This document shows, one piece after another, positions 27,172-36,105 of a DNA stretch of 61,235 bases; position 1 is the first letter of the stretch; each line of letters opens with the position of its first letter. The DNA is taken from NCBI GenBank assembly GCA_016207065.1, contig JACQQK010000074.1, positions 1 through 61,235 on the forward strand, in the 5' to 3' direction. Below the pieces are notes generated by a model. That model was given only the letters and a program-made list of their open reading frames with translations. It was not told where the DNA came from and made no database searches. Made by a program: the position numbers and the translations under genes. The stretch comes from Nitrospinota bacterium (GTDB taxonomy: Bacteria > Nitrospinota > Nitrospinia > Nitrospinales > JACRGP01).

Positions 27172-27682
27172 AATTTTCCGATTATTCGGGATTCTGACGA
27201 GCGGCGCCGTATACAAAGAGCTGTGCCGCTGGGGACTGTACTACGTTTACGAACACGCCCTTCCCATGAAGCGTCTCAAGGTCGGAAGCTCCCCGGAAAT
27301 TCACCCGACGGTTTCCCTGCGGTTCGAGAAAAACATCGCGCTGGGGAACAACATTATTTTGGACATGAACTGCTGTCTCTGGGCCTCGGAACATTCCATG
27401 ATCACGATCGGCGACAATACCGGGATCGGTCCCGGGACCGTCGTCATCTCGTCCAACCATTCCTTCGCCAAGGGGAGGCCCGCGATCGAGCAACCCCTGA
27501 ACGAAAAGGACATCGCCATCGGCGACAATGTTTGGGTCGGGGCCAATTCCGTCATCCTGGCGGGCGCCAACATCGGCTCCGGCTCCGTCATCGGCGCCGG
27601 ATGCGTCATTTCGCGGACGATCCCCGCGGATTCGGTGGTGGTCTCCGGCAACAGGACCCTTTCCATCGTGAAGAAGAAATAA
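27161..27682 (+). CDS. Hexapeptide-repeat (LbH) acetyltransferase
   Basis: 173 residues. The left-handed beta-helix repeat pattern is visible from about 48 on: ITIGDNTGIGPGTVVISSNHSF, then IAIGDNVWVGANSVILAGANIGSGSVIGAGCVI and the closing IPADSVVVSGNR. It resembles WbbJ/MaA-type O- or N-acetyltransferases with the catalytic His in SNHSF. It overlaps the PIG-L gene upstream and lies 8 bases before the MaoC gene. The acceptor is presumably a sugar. Confidence 0.9.
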   Translation: MLAKIFRLFGILTSGAVYKELCRWGLYYVYEHALPMKRLKVGSSPEIHPTVSLRFEKNIALGNNIILDMNCCLWASEHSMITIGDNTGIGPGTVVISSNHSFAKGRPAIEQPLNEKDIAIGDNVWVGANSVILAGANIGSGSVIGAGCVISRTIPADSVVVSGNRTLSIVKKK

Positions 27683-27689
27683 CGGCGCC

Positions 27690-28112
27690 ATGCCCGAATT
27701 TGAAGCCATCCGGATTGGAGACGAGGCAAAAATCGCCCACACCGTGACCGAACAAGACGTGCGCGCGTTCGCCGACCTGACGGGAGACCATAATCCGCTC
27801 CACATGGACGGAAGTTTCGCCGCCCGGACCGTTTTTAAAAACCGGGTGGTCCATGGGATGTTCACCGCGTCCTTCATCGCGACGGTCATCGGCGTCCTGT
27901 TGCCCGGCCCGGGAGCGTTGATACACAGCCTGGAGTTCGACTTCAAAAAACCCGTCCGGATCGGTGATATAATCGAAGCCAAAGTGACCGTCGTCCAAAA
28001 AGTCGACGGCGCCCGGATGCTGGCGCTCCAAACCTCGGTCGCCAATCAGCATTCGCAGGTGGTTTTAAAGGGAACCGCCAAGGTCATGTGGGCCCAACCG
28101 GCCAGGGAGTAA
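27690..28112 (+). CDS. MaoC-like hydratase/dehydratase
   Basis: 140 residues with a single hot-dog domain. The MaoC active-site signature ADLTGDHNPLHMD supplies D33 and H38, followed by VVHGMFTASFI. Family members hydrate enoyl-CoA or enoyl-ACP thioesters. It is followed within 5 bases by an SDR gene and, two genes on, by an acyl carrier protein, so it likely acts on an ACP-bound short acyl group. Confidence 0.92.
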   Translation: MPEFEAIRIGDEAKIAHTVTEQDVRAFADLTGDHNPLHMDGSFAARTVFKNRVVHGMFTASFIATVIGVLLPGPGALIHSLEFDFKKPVRIGDIIEAKVTVVQKVDGARMLALQTSVANQHSQVVLKGTAKVMWAQPARE

Positions 28113-28116
28113 CTTG

Positions 28117-28869
28117 ATGATCCATCTGGAAAATGAAATCGCCATCGTCACCGGCTCCAGCCGGGGCATCGGCGCCGATATCGCCAAAAGCCTTGCGGCC
28201 AACGGTTGCAAGGTCGCCGTGAACTACCGCCAAAGCGAGGACAAGGCCAATGCCGTGGTCGAGGAAATCCGGCGGGCGGGCGGGACCGCCGTTTCCGTCA
28301 AGGCGGACGTGACCGACAAGGACCAGGTCAACCGCATGGCGGAAACCGTCGCTGGACAATTCGGCCATCCCACCATCCTTGTCAACAACGCCTCCTCGTC
28401 CATGATCGCCAAAAAAATAGCCAAAACCGAATGGGGCGAATTCGAGTCCTGCTTCGCCATGGCGGTCAAATCCGCGTTCAACTGTTGCGGCGCGGTAACG
28501 CCGCAAATGATGAAAAACCGGCGCGGCAAAATCGTCAACATCGTCACCCAGTACTCGATGGGGGCGCCGCCCATCGCCATGGCCACTTACGTCACCGCCA
28601 AGCACGCCCTTGTGGGGTTCTCCAAATCCCTGGCGGTGGAATTGGCCCCGTTTGGAATCCAGGTGAACATGGTTTCCCCCGGTTTCACCGAAACCGAGCT
28701 GGTCGGCCATGTCCCGGAAAGTTTCAGGCAATCGATCGCCGGACAGACTCCGCTTAAAAGGAACGCCCTTGCCTCGGACACGTCCAATGCCGTTTTATAT
28801 CTTGTTTCCGGGCTCTCCAATTTCGTCACCGGGATTAATTTGCCGGTATGCGGCGGCAACGTAATGTAA
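28117..28869 (+). CDS. Short-chain dehydrogenase/reductase, FabG-like
   Basis: 250 residues from ATG 28117 (a TTG directly before it is less likely). The cofactor motif is VTGSSRGIGADIAK, which suits NADP(H); then VNNAS, and the active-site TYVTAKHAL (Y158, K162). C-terminal LPVCGGNVM ends the fold as in FabG. The reaction is probably reduction of a 3-ketoacyl thioester, coupled to the MaoC enzyme encoded just before. It is 1 base from the next gene. Confidence 0.92.
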   Translation: MIHLENEIAIVTGSSRGIGADIAKSLAANGCKVAVNYRQSEDKANAVVEEIRRAGGTAVSVKADVTDKDQVNRMAETVAGQFGHPTILVNNASSSMIAKKIAKTEWGEFESCFAMAVKSAFNCCGAVTPQMMKNRRGKIVNIVTQYSMGAPPIAMATYVTAKHALVGFSKSLAVELAPFGIQVNMVSPGFTETELVGHVPESFRQSIAGQTPLKRNALASDTSNAVLYLVSGLSNFVTGINLPVCGGNVM

Positions 28870-28870
28870 A

Positions 28871-31162
28871 ATGGCCAGACCAGACTTGAAAGACAATCGA
28901 GACGGCTTACCCATGGAACCGGACCTGGACCCGTCCCTGAAGACAAATTTGGAACTCTCCCTTAAGATCTCCGAGGTCCAATTCCTTGTCGAAAAAAATC
29001 AATTGGCCGCCGCGGACCGGCGGCTACGGACTCTGATGGAAGAAAGCGCCATTCCCCAGGAGATGGAAAAGGCCCTCGTCCAAACCGCCGTCGCATTGCT
29101 GGAAAAGCTCCATCCCGCCAAACAAGACGACCGCGCGCTGGATATTTTCAACCGCTGTTCACGCTACCTCAAGAACGACCCCCGGGCGCTGACGCTGGCC
29201 GGCTCCATTTTCAGCCGCCGCGGCAACATCGACGAAGCCGTCCATCATCTCAACAAGGCCGTCGGCCTGGCCCCCTCCTCGCCCGATCCCTACCTCCTGC
29301 TCGGTGACCTGTTCGCCCAGGACCAACCGGGGAAAGCCATGGAATCTTATTCGCAGTACCACCAGAGAAACTATTCCGTGCTGGGCACGCGAACTTTTTT
29401 AAAAAGATCGAAATCGTTGCTGGAAACAAAAGGCGGGGAACTGGCCTTCAAGGACCTCCCGGTCGCCGTCGTTGGGAATTTCACGATCGAGCCATTGCAA
29501 CCGTATCTTGAGGCCGAGTGTTTCAAATTGCGCGTCCGCCCGCGCTTCTTTTTCGGAGGATACGACCAATACGTTCAGGAAATGAGCGATCCGCAATCCG
29601 GTCTGTATCGATTCAAGCCCGCCCTGACGTTCCTTTTCCTGGACCACCAAGCCTTACTGCCGGAACTGTTCGGCGCCTTCCTGGAGACCGCGCCGGAGGA
29701 ACGACTGCAAACCGCCCAAAACGGACTGGAGCAACTGCGAAAACTCTTGGAAAAATTCATGGAGTTGTCGGATTCCAAACTGGTATGCGGTAATTTCACG
29801 CTTCCCGCCGACCATTACATGGGCGTTTTCGACGCCCAAATGGAATGGGGGCAAAAAGAAATCCTGTTGGAGATGAACAAGACGCTCGGGAATTTCGCCC
29901 GCTCCTTTCCCCAGCGGCTCTTCGTGCTGGACATCGACAAGGTCCTTTCCAATTGCGGCAAGGACGTCGTCGCCAACGAAAAAATGCGTTACCTGGCGAA
30001 AATGACGGTCCCGGAAAAAGCGTTGCCGGGACTGGCCCGCGAGATCGTCCGTTATGTCCGCCCCGCGCTGGGGATGACCAAAAAATGCCTGGTCCTCGAC
30101 CTCGACAACACCTTGTGGGGCGGTATCCTTGGAGAGGACGGGCTGGAAGGCATTCGACTGGACCTGGAACCGCCGGGCAACGCGTTTTACGAATTTCAAA
30201 AAACGATCAAGACCCTGCACCACCGGGGCATCCTCCTCGCCATCAACAGCAAAAACGACCTGGAGCTTGTCCGCGAAGTATTCGAGAAGCATCCTTACAT
30301 GCAACTCAAGATGGACGACTTTGCCTGCATCCGGGCCAATTGGCAGGACAAGGCGCGGAACATGCGGGAAATAGCGCAAGAGCTGAACCTCGGGCTGGAC
30401 AGCTTCGTCTATATGGACGACAACCCCGCCGAACGGTATTTGATACAACGGGAACTTCCGGAAGTCACGACCGTCGAAATGCCGCCGGATTTTTCGGAGT
30501 TCGCGCGGACCCTTCTTCGCCTGGACGCTTTTGAGGTCCTGTGCCTCACGGAAGAGGACAAACACAGGAAGCATTTGTACCAGGCCGAATCGAAAAGGAG
30601 GGAATTAAAAAACCAGACCGCCGACTTGCAAGATTACCTGAACGCCCTGGAAATCCAGGTCGATGTCTGTCCGGCGGACCGCTTTTCGATTCCGCGCATC
30701 GCGCAACTGACGCACCGGACAAACCAGTTCAACCTGACCACCCGCAGGTACAGCGAATCCGATATCGCCCGCTTCGCCACGTCCGCCGGCCATGGCGTCT
30801 ATTACCTCAAGACGCACGACCGGTTCGGCGACCATGGAATCACGGGCGTTTGCATCGCCCGCAAAACCCCGGAAGCCTGGGAAATCGACACCTTCTTGAT
30901 GAGTTGCAGGATCATCGGCCGGGGGATCGAGCAGGCGTTCCTGCACCGAATTTGCCTGGACGCGCGTTCGGGAAAAGCGCGCAAACTAACGGCCCGTTAT
31001 CTGGCTACGCGAAAAAACCATATCGCGGCCGACTTCCTGCCCGGCATGAATTTCCGCAAAATTTCCCACAACGAGATCGAAACCGTTTATGAACTCGACC
31101 TCGGCGAGGAATCGGTCGCCTTGCCGCCGCATATCAAACTGAACGCCAACCATGGAAAATAA
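28871..31162 (+). CDS. FkbH-type HAD-IIIC protein with N-terminal TPR region
   Basis: 763 residues. TPR-like helices occupy about 40-190 (RALDIFNRCSRYL, ALTLAGSIFSRRGNIDEAV, PYLLLGDLFAQ). A BF1531/FkbH-type N-terminal domain follows, then the HAD core KKCLVLDLDNTLWGGILGEDG (catalytic DxD near 410) with INSKNDLELV and FVYMDDNPAERYLI, and a C-terminal acyltransferase-like domain (QLTHRTNQFNLTTRRY). FkbH-like proteins load a glyceryl or related group on a carrier protein. An ACP gene overlaps its 3' end by 11 bases. The TPR fusion is unusual. Confidence 0.9.
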   Translation: MARPDLKDNRDGLPMEPDLDPSLKTNLELSLKISEVQFLVEKNQLAAADRRLRTLMEESAIPQEMEKALVQTAVALLEKLHPAKQDDRALDIFNRCSRYLKNDPRALTLAGSIFSRRGNIDEAVHHLNKAVGLAPSSPDPYLLLGDLFAQDQPGKAMESYSQYHQRNYSVLGTRTFLKRSKSLLETKGGELAFKDLPVAVVGNFTIEPLQPYLEAECFKLRVRPRFFFGGYDQYVQEMSDPQSGLYRFKPALTFLFLDHQALLPELFGAFLETAPEERLQTAQNGLEQLRKLLEKFMELSDSKLVCGNFTLPADHYMGVFDAQMEWGQKEILLEMNKTLGNFARSFPQRLFVLDIDKVLSNCGKDVVANEKMRYLAKMTVPEKALPGLAREIVRYVRPALGMTKKCLVLDLDNTLWGGILGEDGLEGIRLDLEPPGNAFYEFQKTIKTLHHRGILLAINSKNDLELVREVFEKHPYMQLKMDDFACIRANWQDKARNMREIAQELNLGLDSFVYMDDNPAERYLIQRELPEVTTVEMPPDFSEFARTLLRLDAFEVLCLTEEDKHRKHLYQAESKRRELKNQTADLQDYLNALEIQVDVCPADRFSIPRIAQLTHRTNQFNLTTRRYSESDIARFATSAGHGVYYLKTHDRFGDHGITGVCIARKTPEAWEIDTFLMSCRIIGRGIEQAFLHRICLDARSGKARKLTARYLATRKNHIAADFLPGMNFRKISHNEIETVYELDLGEESVALPPHIKLNANHGK

Positions 31163-31376
31163 ATTACGCCAAATTCTGGCCGACGCCATCGACGTGGCCC
31201 CGGAAAACCTCACGGACAAATCGTCTCCGGACAACACGCCGGAGTGGGACTCCTTCGCCCACCTGAACATGGTCGCCGCCCTCGAGCAGGAGTTCAGGAT
31301 CTCCCTGACGCTTGACGAGGTGATCGAAATGCAGAATTTGCCGAAAATAAAGGAAGTCGTTTCCAGGAAATTGTAA
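31152..31376 (+). CDS. Acyl carrier protein
   Basis: 74 residues, acidic, with the four-helix ACP layout. The phosphopantetheine serine is S34 in EWDSFAHLNMVAALE; DSxxHxx replaces the housekeeping DSLDTVE motif, typical of secondary-metabolism or FkbH-partner ACPs. It overlaps the FkbH-like gene by 11 bases and is followed 12 bases on by a glycosyltransferase gene. It is presumably the dedicated carrier for the FkbH, SDR and MaoC proteins. Confidence 0.93.
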   Translation: MENKLRQILADAIDVAPENLTDKSSPDNTPEWDSFAHLNMVAALEQEFRISLTLDEVIEMQNLPKIKEVVSRKL

Positions 31377-31388
31377 GGCCACTCTTTG

Positions 31389-32414
31389 ATGGAACTCCCA
31401 TATCGATTTTCCGAGCCCCCTTCCCTGGACCTCTCCATTGTCATCGTCAGCTTCAACACCCGCGACCTCCTGATCGATTGCCTGCGGTCCGTCCATCGAC
31501 ACACGCGGGAAATCGCTTTCGAAACGTTCGTGGTGGACAATGGCTCGAAAGACGGCAGTCCCCAGGCGGTCAGGGAAAAGTTTCCCGACGCCATTTTAAT
31601 CCAAAACTCCGGCAACGCCGGATTTTCCAGGGCCAACAACAGGGCCATCCGCCGGGCCCGCGGGCGCTACGTCGTCCTCCTCAACAGCGATACGCTCCTC
31701 ATCGAAAATTGTTTTCGCGAAATAGTCCGCTACATGGACGAGAGGCCGGAATACTCCATCATCACGCCGCGGGTCTACGACGGCAACGGCAAGTTATGCT
31801 CCATGCGCCTTTGGGAGGACACCCCCAGGGACGCCTTCTGGAGAATCCTCGGGAAATACGACGTGGCCGGCGAGTACGGGAAAATGGGAAAACCGGGACC
31901 CAAGGAGGTGGAGACCATCGGCGGCTCCTGCTTCGTGGTGCGCCGGTCGCTTTTCGAAACCATCGGCCTGTTGGACGAAAATTACTTTTTGTATAATGAA
32001 GAGGACGATTTTTGCCGGCGCGCCCGGAGGAGCGGACAGAAGGTGTGCTATTACCCCGACGCCTCCATCAAACACCTGCACGGGAAAAGCACCCATCAGC
32101 GGGAAGTCCGCGAAAAGGTCATCGTCGAAACTTACAAAAGCAACCTTTACTTTTATTCCAAGTACTACCCTCCGGTATGGAACCGGGTCCTGCGCGCGCT
32201 ATACAAATTCACTTTCCTGGCCGGAGCCGTTCATTCCCTGTGGAACCGGTTGACAGGCAAATCCTCGGAAATGGCGGACGATTCGGTCTCGCTGAAATTG
32301 CGGCTTCTTTTCATGAGGGTCCCGAAAACGGGCGGAAACAACGTCTCCGGGTCGTCGACGGTCGCGAACGGCCCCGCGGAATCCCTTCAAGATAAAAGCG
32401 ATTTCTGCCGATAA
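31389..32414 (+). CDS. GT2-family glycosyltransferase
   Basis: 341 residues from ATG 31389. The GT-A fold is clear: LSIVIVSFNTRDLLIDCLRS, FVVDNGSKDGSPQ, NAGFSRANNRAIR, VVLLNSDTLL (DxD-like), ETIGGSCFVVRRS and NEEDDFCRRARRSG. It resembles rhamnosyltransferase-type WbbL proteins. A C-terminal extension (about 280-341) is polar and low in structure. A 144-bp TIR element lies between it and the next gene. Confidence 0.92.
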   Translation: MELPYRFSEPPSLDLSIVIVSFNTRDLLIDCLRSVHRHTREIAFETFVVDNGSKDGSPQAVREKFPDAILIQNSGNAGFSRANNRAIRRARGRYVVLLNSDTLLIENCFREIVRYMDERPEYSIITPRVYDGNGKLCSMRLWEDTPRDAFWRILGKYDVAGEYGKMGKPGPKEVETIGGSCFVVRRSLFETIGLLDENYFLYNEEDDFCRRARRSGQKVCYYPDASIKHLHGKSTHQREVREKVIVETYKSNLYFYSKYYPPVWNRVLRALYKFTFLAGAVHSLWNRLTGKSSEMADDSVSLKLRLLFMRVPKTGGNNVSGSSTVANGPAESLQDKSDFCR

Positions 32415-32445
32415 ATATTTGTTGCTTCTTAACGTCCCGTAATTA

Positions 32446-32589
32446 GCAGGGCGCTGAAAAAGTCCCTTTTGTGCCCAAAAATCGTCATGCCCGCGAAAGC
32501 GGGCATCCAGAAAGCCCTTGAAAATACTGGATTCCCGTTTTCACGGGAATGACGGCAAAAGACTAAAAAATAGTTTTTCAGCAACCTGT
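32446..32589. mobile_element. MITE-like element with imperfect terminal inverted repeats
   Basis: The ends are GCAGGGCGCTGAAAAA (32446-32461) and its inverted counterpart ending in CAGCAACCTGT (to 32589); 13 of 16 positions match. TA dinucleotides flank both ends (32444-32445 and 32590-32591), as expected for an IS630/Tc1-type target duplication. Inside are two hairpins, ATGCCCGC-GAAA-GCGGGCAT (32488-32505) and ATTCCCGT-TTTC-ACGGGAAT (32531-32550), with outer CGTCAT/ATGACG arms. It encodes nothing. Similar CGTCATGCCCGCGAAAGCGGG repeats are common in proteobacterial genomes. Confidence 0.8.
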
Positions 32590-32651
32590 TAGACAAGGGG
32601 CCGGAAAACCCGCAAGCGCCGCTTTCCGCATCGGCGCGGTTACAACAATCC

Positions 32652-35090
32652 ATGGATTTTCAATTGATTTTATCCATAGCGATCATCGTCCTGACGGCCA
32701 TTCTTTCCAGATTGCCCTTTTTGCGGTTCCCCATGGACGACGATTTCTCCATCTACACCTACATCGCCCGGTTCGCCGACCGGGGACTGCGATGGAAAAA
32801 AGACCTGTTCCTGGTCGGCCTCCCCATCTGGCGGATGCTGATCCTCGACAAGTTGTACGGCCGCCCCGAAACCGGCGTTCAGCGGACCCGGGCGTTTTTC
32901 GCGGCGGTACATACGGCCTCGGCCCTGGTCATCTTTTACTGCGCTCACTCGCTGACGAGCAATCTTCCCGCCGCGTTTATCGCGGGTCTTCTCTATGCGT
33001 TTTACGGGTCTTCCATCGATTACACCGCCGGGAACTACAGCCCCGAACAACGTTACATCCCCCTGGTTTTTCTCGGTCTCGCCCTGTTGATGAAGGGGCC
33101 GGAAACCGTCCTCTACGCCGGTCTTTTCTTCGGGCTGGCCTCTGCGCTGTTCTGGAAACCCGGGGTTTTCCCCGCCGTCCTCATGTGGGCCGTCTGGCAT
33201 CGATACGGGTTCGAGGCCTTGTGTCTTTTTACCGCCAGCGCCGCCCTTCCCGTCTTCCTGGCCCTCCTCGTCGATTGGAAACTGGGATATCTGGACGCCG
33301 AATCGAGAAAACAGTATGCCGCGCGGGCCGCCACGTCGCTACGGCTGGTGCGGACCAAGAGCATGTATTTCAGCATTCCCCGGGAAATTTTCCGCCTCAT
33401 GGGACAGACCCTCCCGGTTTGGGTCGTCGGTCTTCCCGCGACTTTCTACGCCTGTCTGGGGGACAAGGGAACCTGGGCGGCGGCGTTCGTCGGGACCATC
33501 GTCATCCTCCTGCTCATCCAGCGCGGGTTTTCCCGCTACCATTACCAGCCGCTGGTCGCCTGGCTGGCCCTCGCCACGGGTTGGGGCATCGACCGTCTCA
33601 TGCGGATGGGCGGGCCCTGGGAGACAGCCGCCTTTGCGGCTCTGGCGGCCGCCCTGATCGGCAATTTGATTTATACGCTTCCCTTCTACCTAAAACCGGC
33701 GGACGTAAAAAATTTGAACCGTCACGAAAAGTTTGACCAGTACATCTACCTCCCTCATGTGGGGAAAATCCTGAAACGCCTCATGCGCATGCGGGGCGAG
33801 ACGGGCAGACGGATTTTTGTCTGGGGAACGTTCACCCAGTTGTATCACCTGACCGGCTCGCCCGCCGCGGACACCTACCTGCACCACTGCGTGGGCCCCT
33901 GGGACTCGCCAACGCTCGAACCTTATTTCGACAGCGTCGTCGGCGGGTTGGTCCGTCATAAGCCCCTATACCTGATCAAGGCGTTTCACGACCTGGACGT
34001 GGACCGTCTGGAACAGGCGACCGGTTTGAAATACCAACTGTTGAAAATCGTTTTAGTCCGTTTTCCCGTCTACCGGCTTGTTTCGCTCCAACCGCCCAGC
34101 CCAGACCCCCTGTCCCTGCCCTGGCGGGAAAAAATGCGCCTCATGCGCTATTTGACCGAGAAGGACGAGGAACCTCAGCGAGAAAAGACGGATTGCGAAG
34201 GCAAACACCGGCCGGGGATCAACAAGACCGATCTCAAGTCCGGGCGCATTCAAACTGCCTTGAAAGAATGCCGGAAATTGTGCAAACTGAACCCTTATGA
34301 CCGGGACGGTCTCTATTTCCTCGGCAAGCTTTACGATTGGGCGAGACGAGTCCGCGAATCCGCCGCGACATTCGGCCATCTGCTCCAATTGGAACCCGGC
34401 CATCGATATGTCCGGACCATCCTGGCAAAGCAACAAATCAACCAGGACAACCTCGACGCCGCGGAACAACTGATTCGAGAAGACATTCGCCTGTTTGGGG
34501 AAAGACACGAGCATTACTTTTATCTCGGCCGGATTTGCCAGAAACGCGGCCAGCAACGGGAGGCGGCGGGCTATTTCGAAAAAATTTGCTCCGAAAATGC
34601 GGAGTGGATCGACGCCCGGTTTTACCTCGCCGAGTCCCTGACCGCGCTGGACCGGCGGGACGAAGCGAGGACGCTGTACGCGGATGCGTTCGACGAAATT
34701 GGCGAACAGTTTGACGCCGATTGGTTACAGACCAAATCCGCGACCGGCGTGGCCCGGTTGGACGCCGGTCAACGTCCCGAATCGGAGACTCTGGAATCTT
34801 ATTATCATCGGGCGCCGAAAAACGAGATCCTGGCCTACGCCTGGGCCTCGGCCCTGGAGCGCGAGGGCAAAACCGAGAAAGCCCGGTCGCTTTTCGAGAC
34901 CTTCGCCGCCTCCTTCGAAAAAAAGCATCTCCGGGCCAACGCCTGGTTCAGGCTGGCGCGTCTGTCCGACGGGGAACGGAGACAGCGGTCCCTGAGCGAG
35001 TGTCTGAAACTGGACCCGGGCCATGCCGGCGCGCAAAAACTGCTTTCGGAGTTCACGCGCAAACCGGAACCCGCAAACCGCGCCCTTTAG
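32652..35090 (+). CDS. GT39/ArnT-like membrane glycosyltransferase with C-terminal TPR domain
   Basis: 812 residues. The N-terminal 470 or so hold about a dozen membrane helices. The first loop has RFPMDDDFSIYTYIARFADRG, the acidic pair expected in GT-C enzymes. From about 510 the protein becomes soluble and shows helical repeats of TPR type (LKECRKLCKLNPYDRDGLYF, LGKLYDWARRVRESAATFGHL, FYLGRICQKRGQQREAAGYF, AKPGHAG-like LKLDPGHAGAQKLL near the end). A membrane glycosyltransferase fused to TPRs could anchor partner enzymes, as the FkbH-like TPR protein does. The donor and acceptor are unknown. Confidence 0.75.
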   Translation: MDFQLILSIAIIVLTAILSRLPFLRFPMDDDFSIYTYIARFADRGLRWKKDLFLVGLPIWRMLILDKLYGRPETGVQRTRAFFAAVHTASALVIFYCAHSLTSNLPAAFIAGLLYAFYGSSIDYTAGNYSPEQRYIPLVFLGLALLMKGPETVLYAGLFFGLASALFWKPGVFPAVLMWAVWHRYGFEALCLFTASAALPVFLALLVDWKLGYLDAESRKQYAARAATSLRLVRTKSMYFSIPREIFRLMGQTLPVWVVGLPATFYACLGDKGTWAAAFVGTIVILLLIQRGFSRYHYQPLVAWLALATGWGIDRLMRMGGPWETAAFAALAAALIGNLIYTLPFYLKPADVKNLNRHEKFDQYIYLPHVGKILKRLMRMRGETGRRIFVWGTFTQLYHLTGSPAADTYLHHCVGPWDSPTLEPYFDSVVGGLVRHKPLYLIKAFHDLDVDRLEQATGLKYQLLKIVLVRFPVYRLVSLQPPSPDPLSLPWREKMRLMRYLTEKDEEPQREKTDCEGKHRPGINKTDLKSGRIQTALKECRKLCKLNPYDRDGLYFLGKLYDWARRVRESAATFGHLLQLEPGHRYVRTILAKQQINQDNLDAAEQLIREDIRLFGERHEHYFYLGRICQKRGQQREAAGYFEKICSENAEWIDARFYLAESLTALDRRDEARTLYADAFDEIGEQFDADWLQTKSATGVARLDAGQRPESETLESYYHRAPKNEILAYAWASALEREGKTEKARSLFETFAASFEKKHLRANAWFRLARLSDGERRQRSLSECLKLDPGHAGAQKLLSEFTRKPEPANRAL

Positions 35091-35152
35091 GTTTTCACGA
35101 ATAAAACCGAAAAGAGATAGAGGTCCTTTGCGTTTAAAATGAGGTCCGCCAC

Positions 35153-36091
35153 ATGAAAATCAGCATCGTCATCCCCAATTGGAACGGAATCAAGTTCGTC
35201 GGCATGTGCCTCGACTCCATCGCCCGTTCGGCGTTCGAGGGTCACGAGACCATCGTGGTCGATAACGGTTCGGCGGACGGCTCGCGGGAACTGATCGAGG
35301 AAAAATATCCCTGGGTCCGTCTCATCAAGCTCCCAACCAACCTGGGGTTCGCGAAGGCCTGTAACGAGGGCATCAAAACCAGCAAGGCCGATTACGTCAT
35401 CCTCCTCAACAACGATATCGAGGTCGCGCCGGACTGGCTCCGGGAATTGCATGAAGGCATGGAAAGACATCCCGAATGCGGCATGGGGACGTCCAAAATG
35501 ATGTTTCTCGACCAGCGCGACGTGTTTTACAATACCGGCGACCTGTTCCACGCCTGGTCTTCCGGCGGCGGACGCGGCCAGGGCGAAAAAGACATGGGAC
35601 AGTATAACCGGGAGGAATACGTCTTCGGCGCCTGCGCCGGGGCCGGCATCTATCGCCGGGAATTGTTCGAAAAGATCGGGACCTTCGACGAGGACTTCTT
35701 CATCTTCGCCGAGGACGTCGACCTGAACATGCGCGGGCAACTGGCCGGCATGAAGGCGGTCTACCTGCCCAGGGCCAAGGTCTACCATATCGGCACGGCC
35801 ACCGTCGGCCTCTACAGCGACCGGTACGTTTACCTGTGCAAACGCAACGACGTCTTCGTCCTGGTCCGGAACTTTTCCCTGGGCCTGTATTTCAGGTATT
35901 TTTTCGCGATCCTCAGGCGCCAATTCGCGGACATCCATTATTTTACCTCCCGCGGCCAGGGTATCGTCCTGTTAAAGAGCAAGTTCGGAGCCATGAAAAT
36001 GCTCGTCCCCATGCTCATCCGGCGGTCCACGATCCAGCGCTCCAGGACCGTCGGCGACGAGGAACTGAGAAAATTCATCATAGAAAAATAA
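35153..36091 (+). CDS. GT2-family glycosyltransferase
   Basis: 312 residues. GT-A motifs are ISIVIPNWNGIKFVGMCLDS, TIVVDNGSADGSRELI, NLGFAKACNEGIKTS, VILLNNDIEV (DxD position), VFGACAGAGIYRRELFEKIG and FFIFAEDVDLNMRGQLAG. The C-terminal part has an aromatic, basic stretch (VLVRNFSLGLYFRYFFAILRRQ) that may lie on the membrane. Its stop is followed after 14 bases by the methyltransferase gene, whose Shine-Dalgarno AAGGAG starts at the stop. Confidence 0.93.
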   Translation: MKISIVIPNWNGIKFVGMCLDSIARSAFEGHETIVVDNGSADGSRELIEEKYPWVRLIKLPTNLGFAKACNEGIKTSKADYVILLNNDIEVAPDWLRELHEGMERHPECGMGTSKMMFLDQRDVFYNTGDLFHAWSSGGGRGQGEKDMGQYNREEYVFGACAGAGIYRRELFEKIGTFDEDFFIFAEDVDLNMRGQLAGMKAVYLPRAKVYHIGTATVGLYSDRYVYLCKRNDVFVLVRNFSLGLYFRYFFAILRRQFADIHYFTSRGQGIVLLKSKFGAMKMLVPMLIRRSTIQRSRTVGDEELRKFIIEK

Positions 36092-36105
36092 AGGAGCTTC
36101 CCGAT

